Below are positions 4,856-12,740 of a stretch of 27,207 bases of DNA, in pieces. Source of the DNA: a virus; the IMG/VR virus record IMGVR_UViG_3300027906_002203, positions 1-27,207 of that record. One strand, given 5' to 3'. The notes under the pieces were generated by a model, which did no database searches, was not told the DNA's origin, and saw only the letters and a list, made by a program, of their open reading frames with translations. Each line of letters opens with the position of its first letter. Positions within the stretch are counted from its first letter, which is position 1. The position numbers were made by a program, and so were the translations under genes.

Positions 4856-6294
4856 TACTCGTCCTCGTCATTGCCTAAGTTTTGTAAAAATGATCTTAAC
4901 TTTGTGCTATCTGTTTCTGCTTGTATAGGTTTAACTGCTGAACCTATTCCAGGTTCTTTAGGTGTGTCTGGTTCTTTATCTTGTGTTACATTACTAGATC
5001 TTTTTAGTCCTGCTATAACACTTGAACCTGTTGATTGACTATAACTGTTATCTTCATCTTCTGCTAAATCTGTAATACGCAAACAGTCTATATCAAACTC
5101 TAAATCTATCTTTGCACCAACACCAGAACTACTTCTAGTTTTCATAAGTTGTATTTGATATCTACCACGTTCACGCATAGCTCTACTTGTAAAGATACCT
5201 ATAACATTATCAGCAGTTTGTATTTTACTTAAACCACCTGCTATATGACTGTGATCAAATTCTATTTCTTCTACACTAGCTCTGTTTAACTGTGAAGCAG
5301 TTACAAATATACATTGTAGTTCCATTGCCAAGTTACGTAGTTCTTCTGATACAAACTTATCTTTAACAAACAAATCACTTGGACTTACTTTTTTACTTAA
5401 TGGCATCATTAAGTCTAAATAATCTATTAACAATACATCAATCTTTTTATTGTTTTTAACTTCATACTCTTTAACAAAACTTCTAATATCGTTTGCAGTC
5501 TTACCACTTGGCATATATTTTATCTGCATACCACCTGCTTTTTTACCTACAAGTTTAACTTTCATTTCAACTGTATCTAAATCTCTAAATATTTCTCTAC
5601 TTGGTATATCAGTCATCATACTATCTATACGCATAGCTACCAAGTTCTCACTTAATTCAAATGTTAGATATACAACGTTCATTCCGTTCAATGCCCAGTT
5701 GCAACCTAAGTTTGCTAAAAATAAACTCTTACCTGCACCACTACCACCTGCAAATATATTAAGTTCACCTTTGTTAAATCCACCAAACAGTTTCTTATCT
5801 AAACTTTCCCAACCTGTACTTACTTGTCCATTGTTATCTTTCAAACCCATAAGTCTACCTTTTGGATCTGCAAAGTAATCTATACCTAAGTCTTTTTGTA
5901 AACCTATTTGTACTGCTTCTTTAATTTTAGTTTCAACTGGACCATACTCACCTTTTTCAAGTAAGTCTGCACTTTCTAATATTGCACGTTCTAATGCTTT
6001 ATGTCTACTAAATGTTTCAAAGTCGCTTAACAACCAATCATAATGTTGTTCATTAAGTCCTTGTGGTACTTCTAATTTAACTTGAGTACAAGCACTATTA
6101 ACAATCTTTTGTGTAGGTAATGTATTGTGTTCTTCAACAAAGTTTTTAATAAACTCCGCCGATGGTGCTAGTTTACGATCAAAATTCTGCGGATCAAAGA
6201 CAGCTTGGCAACGCACAAAAGTTTGTGCATCACTTAACATTATTTCCAAATAAGTTTTTTGGATATCGAATCCGTAATCAGTATTTTGCTTCAT
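4855..6294 (-). CDS. 41: Replicative DNA helicase (T4 gp41-like, DnaB family)
   Basis: This 479-residue protein is about the length of T4 gp41 and has its layout: an N-terminal helical domain (about 1-145) followed by a RecA-like ATPase core. Visible motifs are Walker A GGSGAGKS (183-190), Walker B VLLIDYLDLM with Asp291, a TASQLNR segment (motif H3 type) and a C-terminal arginine-rich region (MRERGRYQIQLMKTR) that should include the arginine finger. It unwinds DNA at the replication fork as a hexamer together with primase gp61, which is encoded at 9093-10103. The C-terminal ~65 residues are polar and probably disordered, as expected for a protein-contact tail. Its promoter (6300-6328) ends only five bases before the ATG and no Shine-Dalgarno is present, so a leaderless transcript is likely. 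Confidence 0.95.
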   Translation of the reverse strand: MKQNTDYGFDIQKTYLEIMLSDAQTFVRCQAVFDPQNFDRKLAPSAEFIKNFVEEHNTLPTQKIVNSACTQVKLEVPQGLNEQHYDWLLSDFETFSRHKALERAILESADLLEKGEYGPVETKIKEAVQIGLQKDLGIDYFADPKGRLMGLKDNNGQVSTGWESLDKKLFGGFNKGELNIFAGGSGAGKSLFLANLGCNWALNGMNVVYLTFELSENLVAMRIDSMMTDIPSREIFRDLDTVEMKVKLVGKKAGGMQIKYMPSGKTANDIRSFVKEYEVKNNKKIDVLLIDYLDLMMPLSKKVSPSDLFVKDKFVSEELRNLAMELQCIFVTASQLNRASVEEIEFDHSHIAGGLSKIQTADNVIGIFTSRAMRERGRYQIQLMKTRSSSGVGAKIDLEFDIDCLRITDLAEDEDNSYSQSTGSSVIAGLKRSSNVTQDKEPDTPKEPGIGSAVKPIQAETDSTKLRSFLQNLGNDEDE

Positions 6295-7286
6295 GATTTA
6301 TTATACCATATTTTTTCATTAAAGTCAATATGTTTTTCTTTCAAAGCCAAAACAGCCCCAACACAACTTCCAGGATCACCTGGGTTCTTAGGAACATATA
6401 TGTTGTTCCAATTTCTTTTAATTTGATTTACTGCTACACTATTTAAAGCACAACCTCCTGTTAGTATTAAGTTACGACTTGGTAAGTTATTCAAGCACCA
6501 TTTACTATTTGATTTAAGTATTATTTCAAATACAAATTGAGTAGCATTTGCTAATCTTTTCATATCACCTTCTGTACTTAATTCAGGCTTATACCAATTT
6601 GCGCCTTTATGTAAATTGTGTTTAAACTTAACTCCAGGTTTAGTTCCATTTACAGGACCTTTAAGAAACGTTGCAACCATATCATTAATTAGATGTAAGT
6701 TTTCTGCTGACTCAATATCTCTACCACCTGGTTCAACTTGATACTCATCTCTGTTTGCTTTTAGTCCCATACGTTGCGTCATAGCACTATAAAATAATCC
6801 AACACTATGCGGATAACCTTGTGAGTATATTTTCTTTAGCTTGTCGCCTTTACCTTGCCATATAGTAAACGTTTCGTATTCGCCAATTGAGTCTAAACAC
6901 ATTATAGTTGCATTACGAAATCCACTTGTATAGTAACCATAGGCGGCGTGTGATTTATGATGCTTTACATACTTAATAGGTTGTTTGAATCCCCATTTAG
7001 CTAGATACTCTTTAATATTATTTTCTTTAAACAACCAACCTTGTCCTGCTTGTAGTTGTCTTAAACTTTTCAAGAAAGGTTTTTCGTACCAAACAATTTC
7101 ATCTGGGTAAGGGCAATTTGCTTCTATAAATTTAAGCATTGGTTTGTTCAAATGTGCATCGTTCTCAATGCCACTAAAGTCCTTAGACATTCCTGCCCAA
7201 TCACACGTTAGCTTACCGTATCTGTCTTCTTCAAATACTGCCACACTTGCATCATGACTGTTACCTACTATACCCCAAGTTATCAC
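6291..7286 (-). CDS. Carbamoyltransferase, NodU/TobZ family, N-terminal domain only
   Basis: This 331-residue protein matches the N-terminal (Kae1-like) domain of O-carbamoyltransferases. Motifs: HHKSHAA (109-115, metal binding), LDSIGEYET (131-139, in place of the usual D-G-x-GE), GGCALNS (277-283) and a final NPGDPGSCVGAVL glycine-rich segment. In NodU and TobZ this domain transfers the carbamoyl group from carbamoyladenylate to a hydroxyl, while a C-terminal YrdC-like domain (about residue 350 onward) makes carbamoyladenylate. That second domain is absent, and the reading frame after the stop belongs to gp41. The start is GTG, supported by GAGGAG eight bases upstream and a TAGTG overlap with clpP. 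The protein may therefore rely on a separate activating protein or have another role. Confidence 0.85.
   Translation of the reverse strand: MITWGIVGNSHDASVAVFEEDRYGKLTCDWAGMSKDFSGIENDAHLNKPMLKFIEANCPYPDEIVWYEKPFLKSLRQLQAGQGWLFKENNIKEYLAKWGFKQPIKYVKHHKSHAAYGYYTSGFRNATIMCLDSIGEYETFTIWQGKGDKLKKIYSQGYPHSVGLFYSAMTQRMGLKANRDEYQVEPGGRDIESAENLHLINDMVATFLKGPVNGTKPGVKFKHNLHKGANWYKPELSTEGDMKRLANATQFVFEIILKSNSKWCLNNLPSRNLILTGGCALNSVAVNQIKRNWNNIYVPKNPGDPGSCVGAVLALKEKHIDFNEKIWYNKS
6300..6328 (-). promoter_or_regulatory. Sigma70-type promoter of gp41 (leaderless geometry)
   Basis: On the minus strand: TTGACT (6328-6323), 17-base spacer ending in ATATGG, TATAAT (6305-6300), then five bases (AAATC) to the ATG of gp41. 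Transcription normally starts six to seven bases after the -10, which would be at or within the start codon. It lies inside the end of the carbamoyltransferase gene. Confidence 0.8.
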
Positions 7287-7864
7287 TATCGTTTCTCCTC
7301 GATGCTATCTATAAGGCCAAACTCCTTTGCATCTTCTGGGTTCATAAAGTTATCACGTTCCATTGCATCACAAATCTCTTCATAAGATTTACCTGTATGC
7401 TTTGCGTATATTTCGTTTAAACGTTTCTTTGTATCTATAATATCTTGTGCGTGTATTTCAATGTCAGTTGCTTGTCCACTAAATCCTGCACTAGGTTGGT
7501 GTATCATTATTTTACTATTAGGTAAACTAATACGTTTGTTACCTGCCATTAGTAATAACGATCCTGCACTTGCGGCCAATCCAATACAAACAGTTGTTAC
7601 ATCACATTTAATATATTGCATAGTATCATACATTGCCAAGCCTGCACTTACTAAACCACCTGGAGAATTAATATACATTGATATAGGTTTCTCTGGTGCT
7701 TCACTTTCTAAAAATAACAGTTGGGCACATACAGTACTAGCCATTGTCATATCAATTGGACCTGTTACAAAAACAATCCTATCTTTTAACAAACGACTAT
7801 AAATGTCGTATGCTCTTTCTCCTTTGTTGGTAGACTCTACTACCATCGGTATTAAGTTGCTCAT
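7286..7864 (-). CDS. clpP: ATP-dependent Clp protease proteolytic subunit
   Basis: This 192-residue protein covers a full ClpP subunit. The catalytic triad is visible as Ser99 in GLAASAGS, His122 in MIHQP and Asp171 in ERDNF, almost the same positions as in E. coli ClpP. The SPGG segment (67-70, oxyanion loop) and an N-terminal loop suitable for Clp ATPase docking are present. It lacks a long propeptide. It would form tetradecamers that degrade proteins delivered by host ClpX or ClpA. No Clp ATPase is in the window. The start follows AAGGAGA and overlaps the previous stop (TAATG). Phage ClpP is known in marine myoviruses; it may alter host proteolysis or act in head maturation, neither of which the sequence shows. 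Confidence 0.95.
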   Translation of the reverse strand: MSNLIPMVVESTNKGERAYDIYSRLLKDRIVFVTGPIDMTMASTVCAQLLFLESEAPEKPISMYINSPGGLVSAGLAMYDTMQYIKCDVTTVCIGLAASAGSLLLMAGNKRISLPNSKIMIHQPSAGFSGQATDIEIHAQDIIDTKKRLNEIYAKHTGKSYEEICDAMERDNFMNPEDAKEFGLIDSIEEKR

Positions 7865-8100
7865 TATCTCTCCTTAAATTTTTTCCAGCTACTATGTAAT
7901 ACGTAAAACCAAACTCCATTTATCATCGGTTCTACCAACGCATCAATGGCCGCTAACTCTATACTTGCTCCTGTAATCATTGTTACACAGGCAATAGCAA
8001 TTATAAAATGTCCTATTGTATACACAATGGCTAGAGATAAAGAAGAACTATATAGAATACTTTTTGTGGAATTATAAATTCCTCTAGTTAGTTCTGTCAT
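7864..8100 (-). CDS. Small membrane protein, DUF2061-like
   Basis: This 78-residue protein has two hydrophobic segments (about 18-42 and 50-67) separated by [14 protein letters not shown], and ends in [10 protein letters not shown]. The layout (two helices joined by a short acidic region with a conserved EP/K position, then a basic W-containing tail) resembles DUF2061 membrane proteins, whose function is unknown. It overlaps the preceding gene by four bases and the clpP start by one, so it is co-translated with both. Assignment to the family is tentative. Confidence 0.6.
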   Translation of the reverse strand: MTELTRGIYNSTKSILYSSSLSLAIVYTIGHFIIAIACVTMITGASIELAAIDALVEPMINGVWFYVLHSSWKKFKER

Positions 8101-8738
8101 TGTACTGCTCCTTCCATTTGCATACCCATTACATTAAAGCTCATACTAATTCTTGTTGTATCACTTTTGAAAGGATATACTGTGTGTTTAAGTCCGGCTT
8201 GAAACAATAAGAAGTCACCAGTCTTTGGTATTATCTTATGTGTTCCGTTAGCCCCTACGACATCTGGTCCATACATAAATTCGATCTGTCCAGGACAGTT
8301 CATATTAGTATCTTTGGTATGTTCCTCGTTAGCTATAACTTCAGGAACGTCTATGTATACAACTGCACTCAACATTCCTGAATGACTGTGTATAGGATTA
8401 AATTCATGCTTTGTTTGAAAGTTAATCCACGGTCCTGTACCTAAGTTAAAATTAACGTGGTCGTAATTTTTTTCAGCCATTGGAGTAATTAGATGACTGT
8501 TAAACCTTTCGTCTTCGAATTTCATAAAGTTTACAATATGTGGCGTTACCATTTCCATAAACCATTTTTGATCTTTTACTACTATGCCTAATTGTTCTTT
8601 TATATTACCTGCCAAATCGTACCCAACATTGTTACGTGCTATTCTTGTTTCTTCAGCAATCTCTTTCATAGACTTTATTTCGTCGTCTGACAGTCTACCA
8701 TGATATATTGTTGGGCCGAATGGTCTTATGAATTTCAT
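8097..8738 (-). CDS. 2-oxoglutarate/Fe(II)-dependent oxygenase-like protein
   Basis: This 213-residue protein shows the double-stranded beta-helix signature of putative 2OG-Fe(II) oxygenases: NPIHSHSG with His117-x-His119 (proximal metal site, in the H-x-H form common in one phage-rich subfamily, PF13759-type), followed by VVYIDVP, a GDFLLF strand, His185 in GLKHTV (distal metal ligand) and Arg196 in TTRISMSFN (2-oxoglutarate carboxylate). The substrate is unknown; related proteins in marine phages have been proposed to hydroxylate proteins or nucleic acids. It is one of three 2OG-type genes in the window, but clearly different from the other two in length and motif form. It starts by TAATG overlap with the preceding gene. 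Confidence 0.85.
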   Translation of the reverse strand: MKFIRPFGPTIYHGRLSDDEIKSMKEIAEETRIARNNVGYDLAGNIKEQLGIVVKDQKWFMEMVTPHIVNFMKFEDERFNSHLITPMAEKNYDHVNFNLGTGPWINFQTKHEFNPIHSHSGMLSAVVYIDVPEVIANEEHTKDTNMNCPGQIEFMYGPDVVGANGTHKIIPKTGDFLLFQAGLKHTVYPFKSDTTRISMSFNVMGMQMEGAVQ

Positions 8739-8974
8739 TAGTGCTTCGTAGGTCCTTTTAATTGTGTCTCGTTTCTAGACATAAAAATTGCATCCATGAT
8801 GTCATCAAAGTCATCTGGACGTAAAGTTGCTTTATAAATTTTAATTGCCTGAGCACACATTACTCCTGCAATCTCTAAAGGATCATACATACCATCTTTG
8901 TCTGTTAACAACTCGTTAACTTTAGACTCGATAATTCTGTATGCTTCTTCAGTTCTATCTTTGTGTTCATCCAT
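8738..8974 (-). CDS. Conserved small phage protein, unknown function
   Basis: This 78-residue acidic protein is predicted to be largely helical, with a central YDPLEIAGVMCAQAIKIYK segment and a second short helix after DDFDDIM. A pattern of this kind recurs, as far as I recall, in small proteins of marine T4-like phages and their hosts. The start has AGGA seven bases upstream, and its ATG lies eight bases past the stop of the 40-residue gene before it. It sits between primase and the 2OG gene in the primase operon. No function can be inferred. Confidence 0.65.
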   Translation of the reverse strand: MDEHKDRTEEAYRIIESKVNELLTDKDGMYDPLEIAGVMCAQAIKIYKATLRPDDFDDIMDAIFMSRNETQLKGPTKH

Positions 8975-8982
8975 ATTATATC

Positions 8983-9105
8983 CTATTTGTAAATAAATGG
9001 GTCCTTCTTTTGTAACTCTTTGATTCTCTTTTTGAACTTTCTACGTTCCTTCCAATTCTCAAAGAAGCCAATAAAATTACGCCATAGTTTTTTTAACCAA
9101 ACCAT
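8983..9105 (-). CDS. Small basic conserved phage protein (40 aa)
   Basis: The 40-residue sequence begins MVWLKKLWRNFIGFFENW, an amphipathic aromatic/basic helix, continues with a very basic stretch (KERRKFKKRIKELQKK) and ends DPFIYK. AAGGAG lies seven bases before the ATG. It overlaps the 3' end of the primase gene by 13 bases in another frame. The pattern FENWKE...FKKRI.EL...DPFIY is, as I recall, conserved in marine T4-like phages, which with the strong Shine-Dalgarno makes it a genuine gene. Function unknown; membrane-surface or nucleic-acid contact would fit the composition. Confidence 0.75.
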   Translation of the reverse strand: MVWLKKLWRNFIGFFENWKERRKFKKRIKELQKKDPFIYK

Positions 9106-10103
9106 TTTTTGCTCCTTAACTTAATTTTTAATTCTGTATCTTCTGTACTTGAAACTATTGTGTGAAGTGTGTACATTCTGCCATACTTGATTACTGCGTC
9201 ATTAACATCTTTAACGTCTTCGTCCCAATCTGGCATACTTACTGACCAACCTAATTCTATTGCTTGTTCCATTAGTTTATGTCCGTTATCATCACGATCC
9301 GGAACTAGTATTACTTTCTTATTTAACGCATTGATGGCCAGGGCCTGTTGATCTTTGACTTCGCTACCTAATAGTGCAACACCGTCTACACCAATAGCAT
9401 CAAATGGACCTTCTACAACAATAGTAAACACTCTATTATAACTTTGTGAATCCATATTAAACACATAGCCAACTTGTTGTTCACTCATATACTTTGGACT
9501 ACCTTGTCCTATTTTACGTGCGGTCCAACCTACAATTCTAGTTGTAGGATTATCCCAGTCCCTATGATAAAACGGAACAATCAATCTATCTTTATAACCT
9601 AGTTTAGGTGTCCAATGAAAATTATAATCGTCTATGAATAGCTGTCTAGTTTTCATATACTCTAATATTTTAATTAGATTATCATCTATCATACCAGGCA
9701 TTATTTGAGTAATTGGAACTGCACCTTCTGGTAGTTCTTTGTCGACGAACTTTGGCAACTCTACTATTGTTTGTTTGAAACCTTGAGTTTCATTAAACTG
9801 TAAAACTGCCAAAGCCAATTTAGTAATTGTATCGTCTGAAGCACCTAGCCATTGTAACAGTCTTTTCATCTTGCCAGATAGCTTACGGCCACTCTGCCAA
9901 GATGCCTTGAACCCGCAATTAAAACAATGATAGCTTACACCATCGTTCATGTTGTTCTTTATTAATCCGCCACGTTGTCTTGAGTCTTGAGTAGTCCCAT
10001 TATGGTGACAACACGGAGCATTAAACGAAGTCCAACCTGATGGCGTTGTTTTCCGTTTGCTGGGAAGATGTGAAAATACTGTATCAAAAACTAGACTACT
10101 CAT
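9093..10103 (-). CDS. 61: DNA primase (T4 gp61-like)
   Basis: This 336-residue protein is close to the length of T4 gp61. The N-terminal zinc-binding region has CCHH (31-34) and CFNC (60-63), which select the priming site. The central part carries a TOPRIM-type catalytic core: VVEGPFDAIG with Glu231, and PDRDDNG (268-274) with the metal-binding aspartates. It makes the RNA primers for lagging-strand synthesis, acting with gp41 helicase. It is the first gene of its unit. A consensus promoter places the -10 six bases from the ATG and there is no Shine-Dalgarno, so its mRNA should begin at the start codon. The next in-frame methionine lies after the first zinc ligands, so this start is required. 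Confidence 0.95.
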   Translation of the reverse strand: MSSLVFDTVFSHLPSKRKTTPSGWTSFNAPCCHHNGTTQDSRQRGGLIKNNMNDGVSYHCFNCGFKASWQSGRKLSGKMKRLLQWLGASDDTITKLALAVLQFNETQGFKQTIVELPKFVDKELPEGAVPITQIMPGMIDDNLIKILEYMKTRQLFIDDYNFHWTPKLGYKDRLIVPFYHRDWDNPTTRIVGWTARKIGQGSPKYMSEQQVGYVFNMDSQSYNRVFTIVVEGPFDAIGVDGVALLGSEVKDQQALAINALNKKVILVPDRDDNGHKLMEQAIELGWSVSMPDWDEDVKDVNDAVIKYGRMYTLHTIVSSTEDTELKIKLRSKKWFG

Positions 10104-10109
10104 AATACT

Positions 10110-10138
10110 ATTATAGTATATTATGAGATAAAAGTCAA
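10110..10138 (-). promoter_or_regulatory. Sigma70-type promoter of primase (leaderless geometry)
   Basis: On the minus strand: TTGACT (10138-10133), 17 bases, TATAAT (10115-10110), then exactly six bases to the primase ATG at 10103. With the usual -10 to +1 distance, the A of ATG is the +1 base. It fills the whole gap between the stop of the structural gene and the primase start. Confidence 0.85.
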
Positions 10139-10927
10139 CTAGTTTCTTACCAGAACTTTATCTATTGTACCGTTTTTCTTTTCGTATTGGACACGTAAAT
10201 GGTTATAAACACCGTTGAAGTTTATATACATTGGAGTACTAGGTTCGGACAAAGTTATTGTTCCAATGTTGCCCCAATATGTACTTCCTGTTACTGCATT
10301 ATCCAAAGTAGCTTGTATATGAACATCGCCAGTGAAGTCTGTTGAATATACTGCCGCAGTATGTAATGCTTCGTTACCATTTTTAGCCGGTTCGGCTGTG
10401 ATTGTTTCACTTACATAGATATCTGTATCAATACCTGTTTCAGTAAATGTTTTAATGTTGTATGTTTCAGCTGGACCAGGAAAAGCTTCACCTTCAACTT
10501 TAATAACACCTTTAGCACCGTAATGAGAATTTGCGTATGTTAAAGTCTTGTCACCACTCGTCGCAACCAAGTAAACGTTGTAGCTACAAAATTGTTCTTT
10601 AATGTTTAAAAGATCGTTTTCAGTTACGTTAACTGTAAACTGTCCTTTATAACTAGGTGTTGATGTTTCTTTAATAGTTCCGTCACGTTCTACGATTAAG
10701 TTATTGTTTTCGTCGAACATAACAAACTTAGGCGTATAAGTGTTTAATATACTTATAGGCTTCTGGTCTGGGTTTTTAATCTCAAAGGTTAGAGTATTAT
10801 CTATGCCTCTGTAGACTGTCATATTTCTTGTGTACACTGGTCTATACTCCGTTATGTTATTAGTCAGATCTGCTATCAGTACTGACTTATTGGTTGCTAA
10901 ATATCGATATGTTAACTGCATATACAT
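10139..10927 (-). CDS. Probable virion structural protein (tail or baseplate)
   Basis: This 262-residue, beta-rich protein has few charged clusters and many T, V, Y and N. An N-terminal part (about 30-140) with YRGIDNTLTFEIKN and TPKFVMFD resembles the N-terminal beta-sandwich of phage baseplate or tail-fibre associated proteins (BppU-type), in which a linear term is modified by user-defined segments. The C-terminal part (about 150-262) reads like a second beta-sandwich ending in LRVQYEKKNGTIDKVLVRN. It is the only minus-strand gene with a late promoter directly in front, which supports a structural role. Two starts are possible, ATG at 10927 or at 10921; the late promoter overlaps the first, so 10921 may be the one used. 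Function by pattern only. Confidence 0.65.
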   Translation of the reverse strand: MYMQLTYRYLATNKSVLIADLTNNITEYRPVYTRNMTVYRGIDNTLTFEIKNPDQKPISILNTYTPKFVMFDENNNLIVERDGTIKETSTPSYKGQFTVNVTENDLLNIKEQFCSYNVYLVATSGDKTLTYANSHYGAKGVIKVEGEAFPGPAETYNIKTFTETGIDTDIYVSETITAEPAKNGNEALHTAAVYSTDFTGDVHIQATLDNAVTGSTYWGNIGTITLSEPSTPMYINFNGVYNHLRVQYEKKNGTIDKVLVRN

Positions 10928-10934
10928 ATTTATC
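10927..10934 (-). promoter_or_regulatory. T4-type late promoter octamer overlapping a start codon
   Basis: The minus strand reads TCGATAAATATG: octamer GATAAATA (10934-10927) directly merges with an ATG (10927), and a second in-frame ATG follows at 10921. If transcription starts five to seven bases after the octamer, the message would begin near 10921, excluding the first ATG. Confidence 0.6.
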
Positions 10935-10948
10935 GAGAGAAACGTGAG

Positions 10949-11323
10949 ATGTTACTTAAAGACATAGAAACAAATTTCCCCTTCTTAAGCATTGTACAAT
11001 ACGGTGGGAACGAGTATGTAGGCATCATAAACAACCAGGATAATCACGTTACTAGTATGTACGTTTATACCATGCTACGTAGCGATGAAGAGAAGAAGCA
11101 CTTTATAAGCATGGGCGAAGTATGGTGGTTTGAAAGCAACCGCACTTTACCTATTAGCATATTCCTTCCACGTGAGTTCGATATGTTTAGGCATTGTCTT
11201 ATGACAATGAATAGTAAAGATGTAAAAGTTACAAGTGGACCAGTAGTCAACATAGGCAATCTTGCAATTAAACGTGTTAAAAGAAAAAGTGTTCAATTGA
11301 TGAGAAAGCCCAAAGAAAAATGA
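10949..11323 (+). CDS. Conserved phage protein, unknown function
   Basis: This 124-residue protein contains a short IV-QYGGNEYVGII strand pair, a GEVWWFESNRTLPI(S/N)IF segment in the middle, and a basic C-terminus (KRVKRKSVQLMRKPKEK). As I recall, this protein is widely conserved in marine T4-like phages with the WWFESNR-like motif. It is divergent from the structural gene and is followed by an SGNH-like gene that overlaps it by four bases (ATGA). A CTAAATA on the plus strand (10897-10903) might serve as late promoter, but it lies in the opposite gene's coding sequence. Function unknown; the basic tail suggests nucleic-acid or RNA polymerase contact (weak inference). Confidence 0.75.
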   Translation: MLLKDIETNFPFLSIVQYGGNEYVGIINNQDNHVTSMYVYTMLRSDEEKKHFISMGEVWWFESNRTLPISIFLPREFDMFRHCLMTMNSKDVKVTSGPVVNIGNLAIKRVKRKSVQLMRKPKEK

Positions 11324-12012
11324 AACTAGTAGTAGCAGGTTGTAGTTTTTCAGACTACATGGAAAAGAACAGTAGTGTATACGGAGAGCAGTTGGCCGCT
11401 TTTATAGGAGCAACTTATATACACGAAGGTGCAGGCTCTGGTTCTAATTGGCGTGTATGGCGTACAGTTGGAAACATGATACGTAAAGAAACAATTACTA
11501 GAGATGATATTGTAGTTGTACAATACAGTAACAATGAACGTAATGAATTTTGGACAGCTAATCCACCCGACAAGCAAAGAATAATTAATGGCGTAGCACG
11601 TAATGATTTACGTGAACCTAGTCATGATGATGGTGCTTTGTTAAGATGGAAATTTGATTGTCATACTTGGATGGGACATCCTTATCCTAAAGAAGCCAAG
11701 TTTGCAAAAATGTATGAACAAAATCACGTGTCAGTTAAATTTGCACAAGAACAATTTGACGCACATAACATTATGTTTCAAGCATTGTTAAGACAACACA
11801 AAATAAGATGTGTGTTCTTACGTTCTCGTATTAATCAAAACTTTGAATTAGATGAGGACTTTGAAGCAACTTCATATACAGAAGAAAAAGAAGATCAACT
11901 AGATGAATCTTTTAGATACGAACCTAAAGATGTTAGTCATCTAAATGACAAAGGTCATTATACCCTTGCAAGAAAACTTAATACACATATTAAAAGTTTA
12001 GGTTGGAAATAA
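11320..12012 (+). CDS. SGNH-like hydrolase family protein
   Basis: This 230-residue protein starts MKLVVAGCSFSD, where GCSFS (Ser9) is the block I position of SGNH esterases, followed by GSGSNWR (residues 39-45, block II/III region) and QYSNNER (block III-like Asn). Near the end DVSHLNDKGH (Asp204, His207) gives a regular D-x-x-H block V, so the triad looks complete. It would hydrolyse esters on glycans or lipids; the natural substrate is unknown. Its ATG overlaps the previous stop, and its own stop abuts the stop of the convergent gene with no base between. It is more canonical than the SGNH-like gene at 3861-4646. Confidence 0.75.
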   Translation: MKLVVAGCSFSDYMEKNSSVYGEQLAAFIGATYIHEGAGSGSNWRVWRTVGNMIRKETITRDDIVVVQYSNNERNEFWTANPPDKQRIINGVARNDLREPSHDDGALLRWKFDCHTWMGHPYPKEAKFAKMYEQNHVSVKFAQEQFDAHNIMFQALLRQHKIRCVFLRSRINQNFELDEDFEATSYTEEKEDQLDESFRYEPKDVSHLNDKGHYTLARKLNTHIKSLGWK

Positions 12013-12306
12013 TTACTTACGTAGTTTTTTAATTAACAAAGGTAAGTAAACACCTACTGCAACAACTCCCCAAAAGATTCCTAGTGCTGAAGCATATATT
12101 ATCCAATTAGATAAATCTATAAGTATACCTCCAACAACTCCACCTATCCATACATAGTCAAGTGTTGCGTGAAACTTCTTCCACTTCGCACCATACGTTG
12201 CAATAAGTTGATCTCTTTTGTTAGCGAACCAAGGGTGTACGTGTCGCATTATTACGAAGCCTTCATTTAATACCATTACTGTAAATCCTATCCAGAATAA
12301 TATCAT
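12013..12306 (-). CDS. Integral membrane protein, unknown function
   Basis: This 97-residue protein has three probable transmembrane segments (about 1-19, 46-63 and 66-88) and a basic C-terminus (KKLRK). The loop between the first two contains HVHPWFANKRDQ. The start at 12306 is supported by GGAGG five bases upstream and an ATGA overlap with the SET gene's stop; in-frame methionines further upstream lie inside that gene. It is the last gene of its minus-strand unit and ends flush with the convergent SGNH-like gene. No family recognised. Confidence 0.7.
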   Translation of the reverse strand: MILFWIGFTVMVLNEGFVIMRHVHPWFANKRDQLIATYGAKWKKFHATLDYVWIGGVVGGILIDLSNWIIYASALGIFWGVVAVGVYLPLLIKKLRK

Positions 12307-12740
12307 TTGATCCTCCATCTTGATCCTCGTCTTACAATGTAACCACAGCACTTATCTGAATTACATTTACAAGGAAATTGTTTATAGTCTTGATCGAAAC
12401 TAAAACCGTAGTCGGCTGTTAGTTCCTCGCCCTTCTTAATATCTTTATATGCAGTTACCCATATCTTTAATCCCTTGCCATCATATTCACAATTCTCATC
12501 ACATGAATGATTTATTAACCTTGCAGTATTATATGCAAAGTTTCCATCTAGGTCGTAACGTTTATTAATTGTAAACAAGTAGATTGGCTTTGAGTTATCG
12601 TACTTGGGATTAGTATCAGTTTCTTTCTTTGTAATATACTTGCCTTTATAGTCTAGTATCTTTGTACCTTTTTTAATATCTCTTGAAGCGAAGAGGCCAC
12701 GGCCCTTGTGCTTTGTTTTCCCTACCTTGTACAGCTTCAT
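12303..12740 (-). CDS. SET-domain protein lysine methyltransferase
   Basis: This 145-residue protein is a compact complete SET domain: GRGLFASRDIKKG (13-25, AdoMet-binding loop), ARLINHSCDENC (73-84, the NHSC pseudoknot motif), GEELTADYGF (104-113, with the catalytic tyrosine Tyr111) and a post-SET zinc motif C-x-C-x4-C (Cys124, 126, 131, plus Cys132 and Cys80). SET enzymes methylate lysines of proteins, and minimal ones like this one occur in bacteria and some viruses. The substrate could be host or phage protein, such as a nucleoid or ribosomal protein. It begins by TAATG overlap with the CPxI-motif gene and its stop overlaps the membrane protein's start. The fold assignment is firm; the target is unknown. 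Confidence 0.92.
   Translation of the reverse strand: MKLYKVGKTKHKGRGLFASRDIKKGTKILDYKGKYITKKETDTNPKYDNSKPIYLFTINKRYDLDGNFAYNTARLINHSCDENCEYDGKGLKIWVTAYKDIKKGEELTADYGFSFDQDYKQFPCKCNSDKCCGYIVRRGSRWRIK

Noticed and set aside
5450-5878. A 142-codon plus-strand reading frame inside gp41
   Set aside because: It is antisense to the Walker A/B region of gp41 and is a composition by-product of that gene.
7461-7802. A 113-codon plus-strand reading frame inside clpP
   Set aside because: It is antisense to the ClpP catalytic core; no Shine-Dalgarno or promoter was seen.
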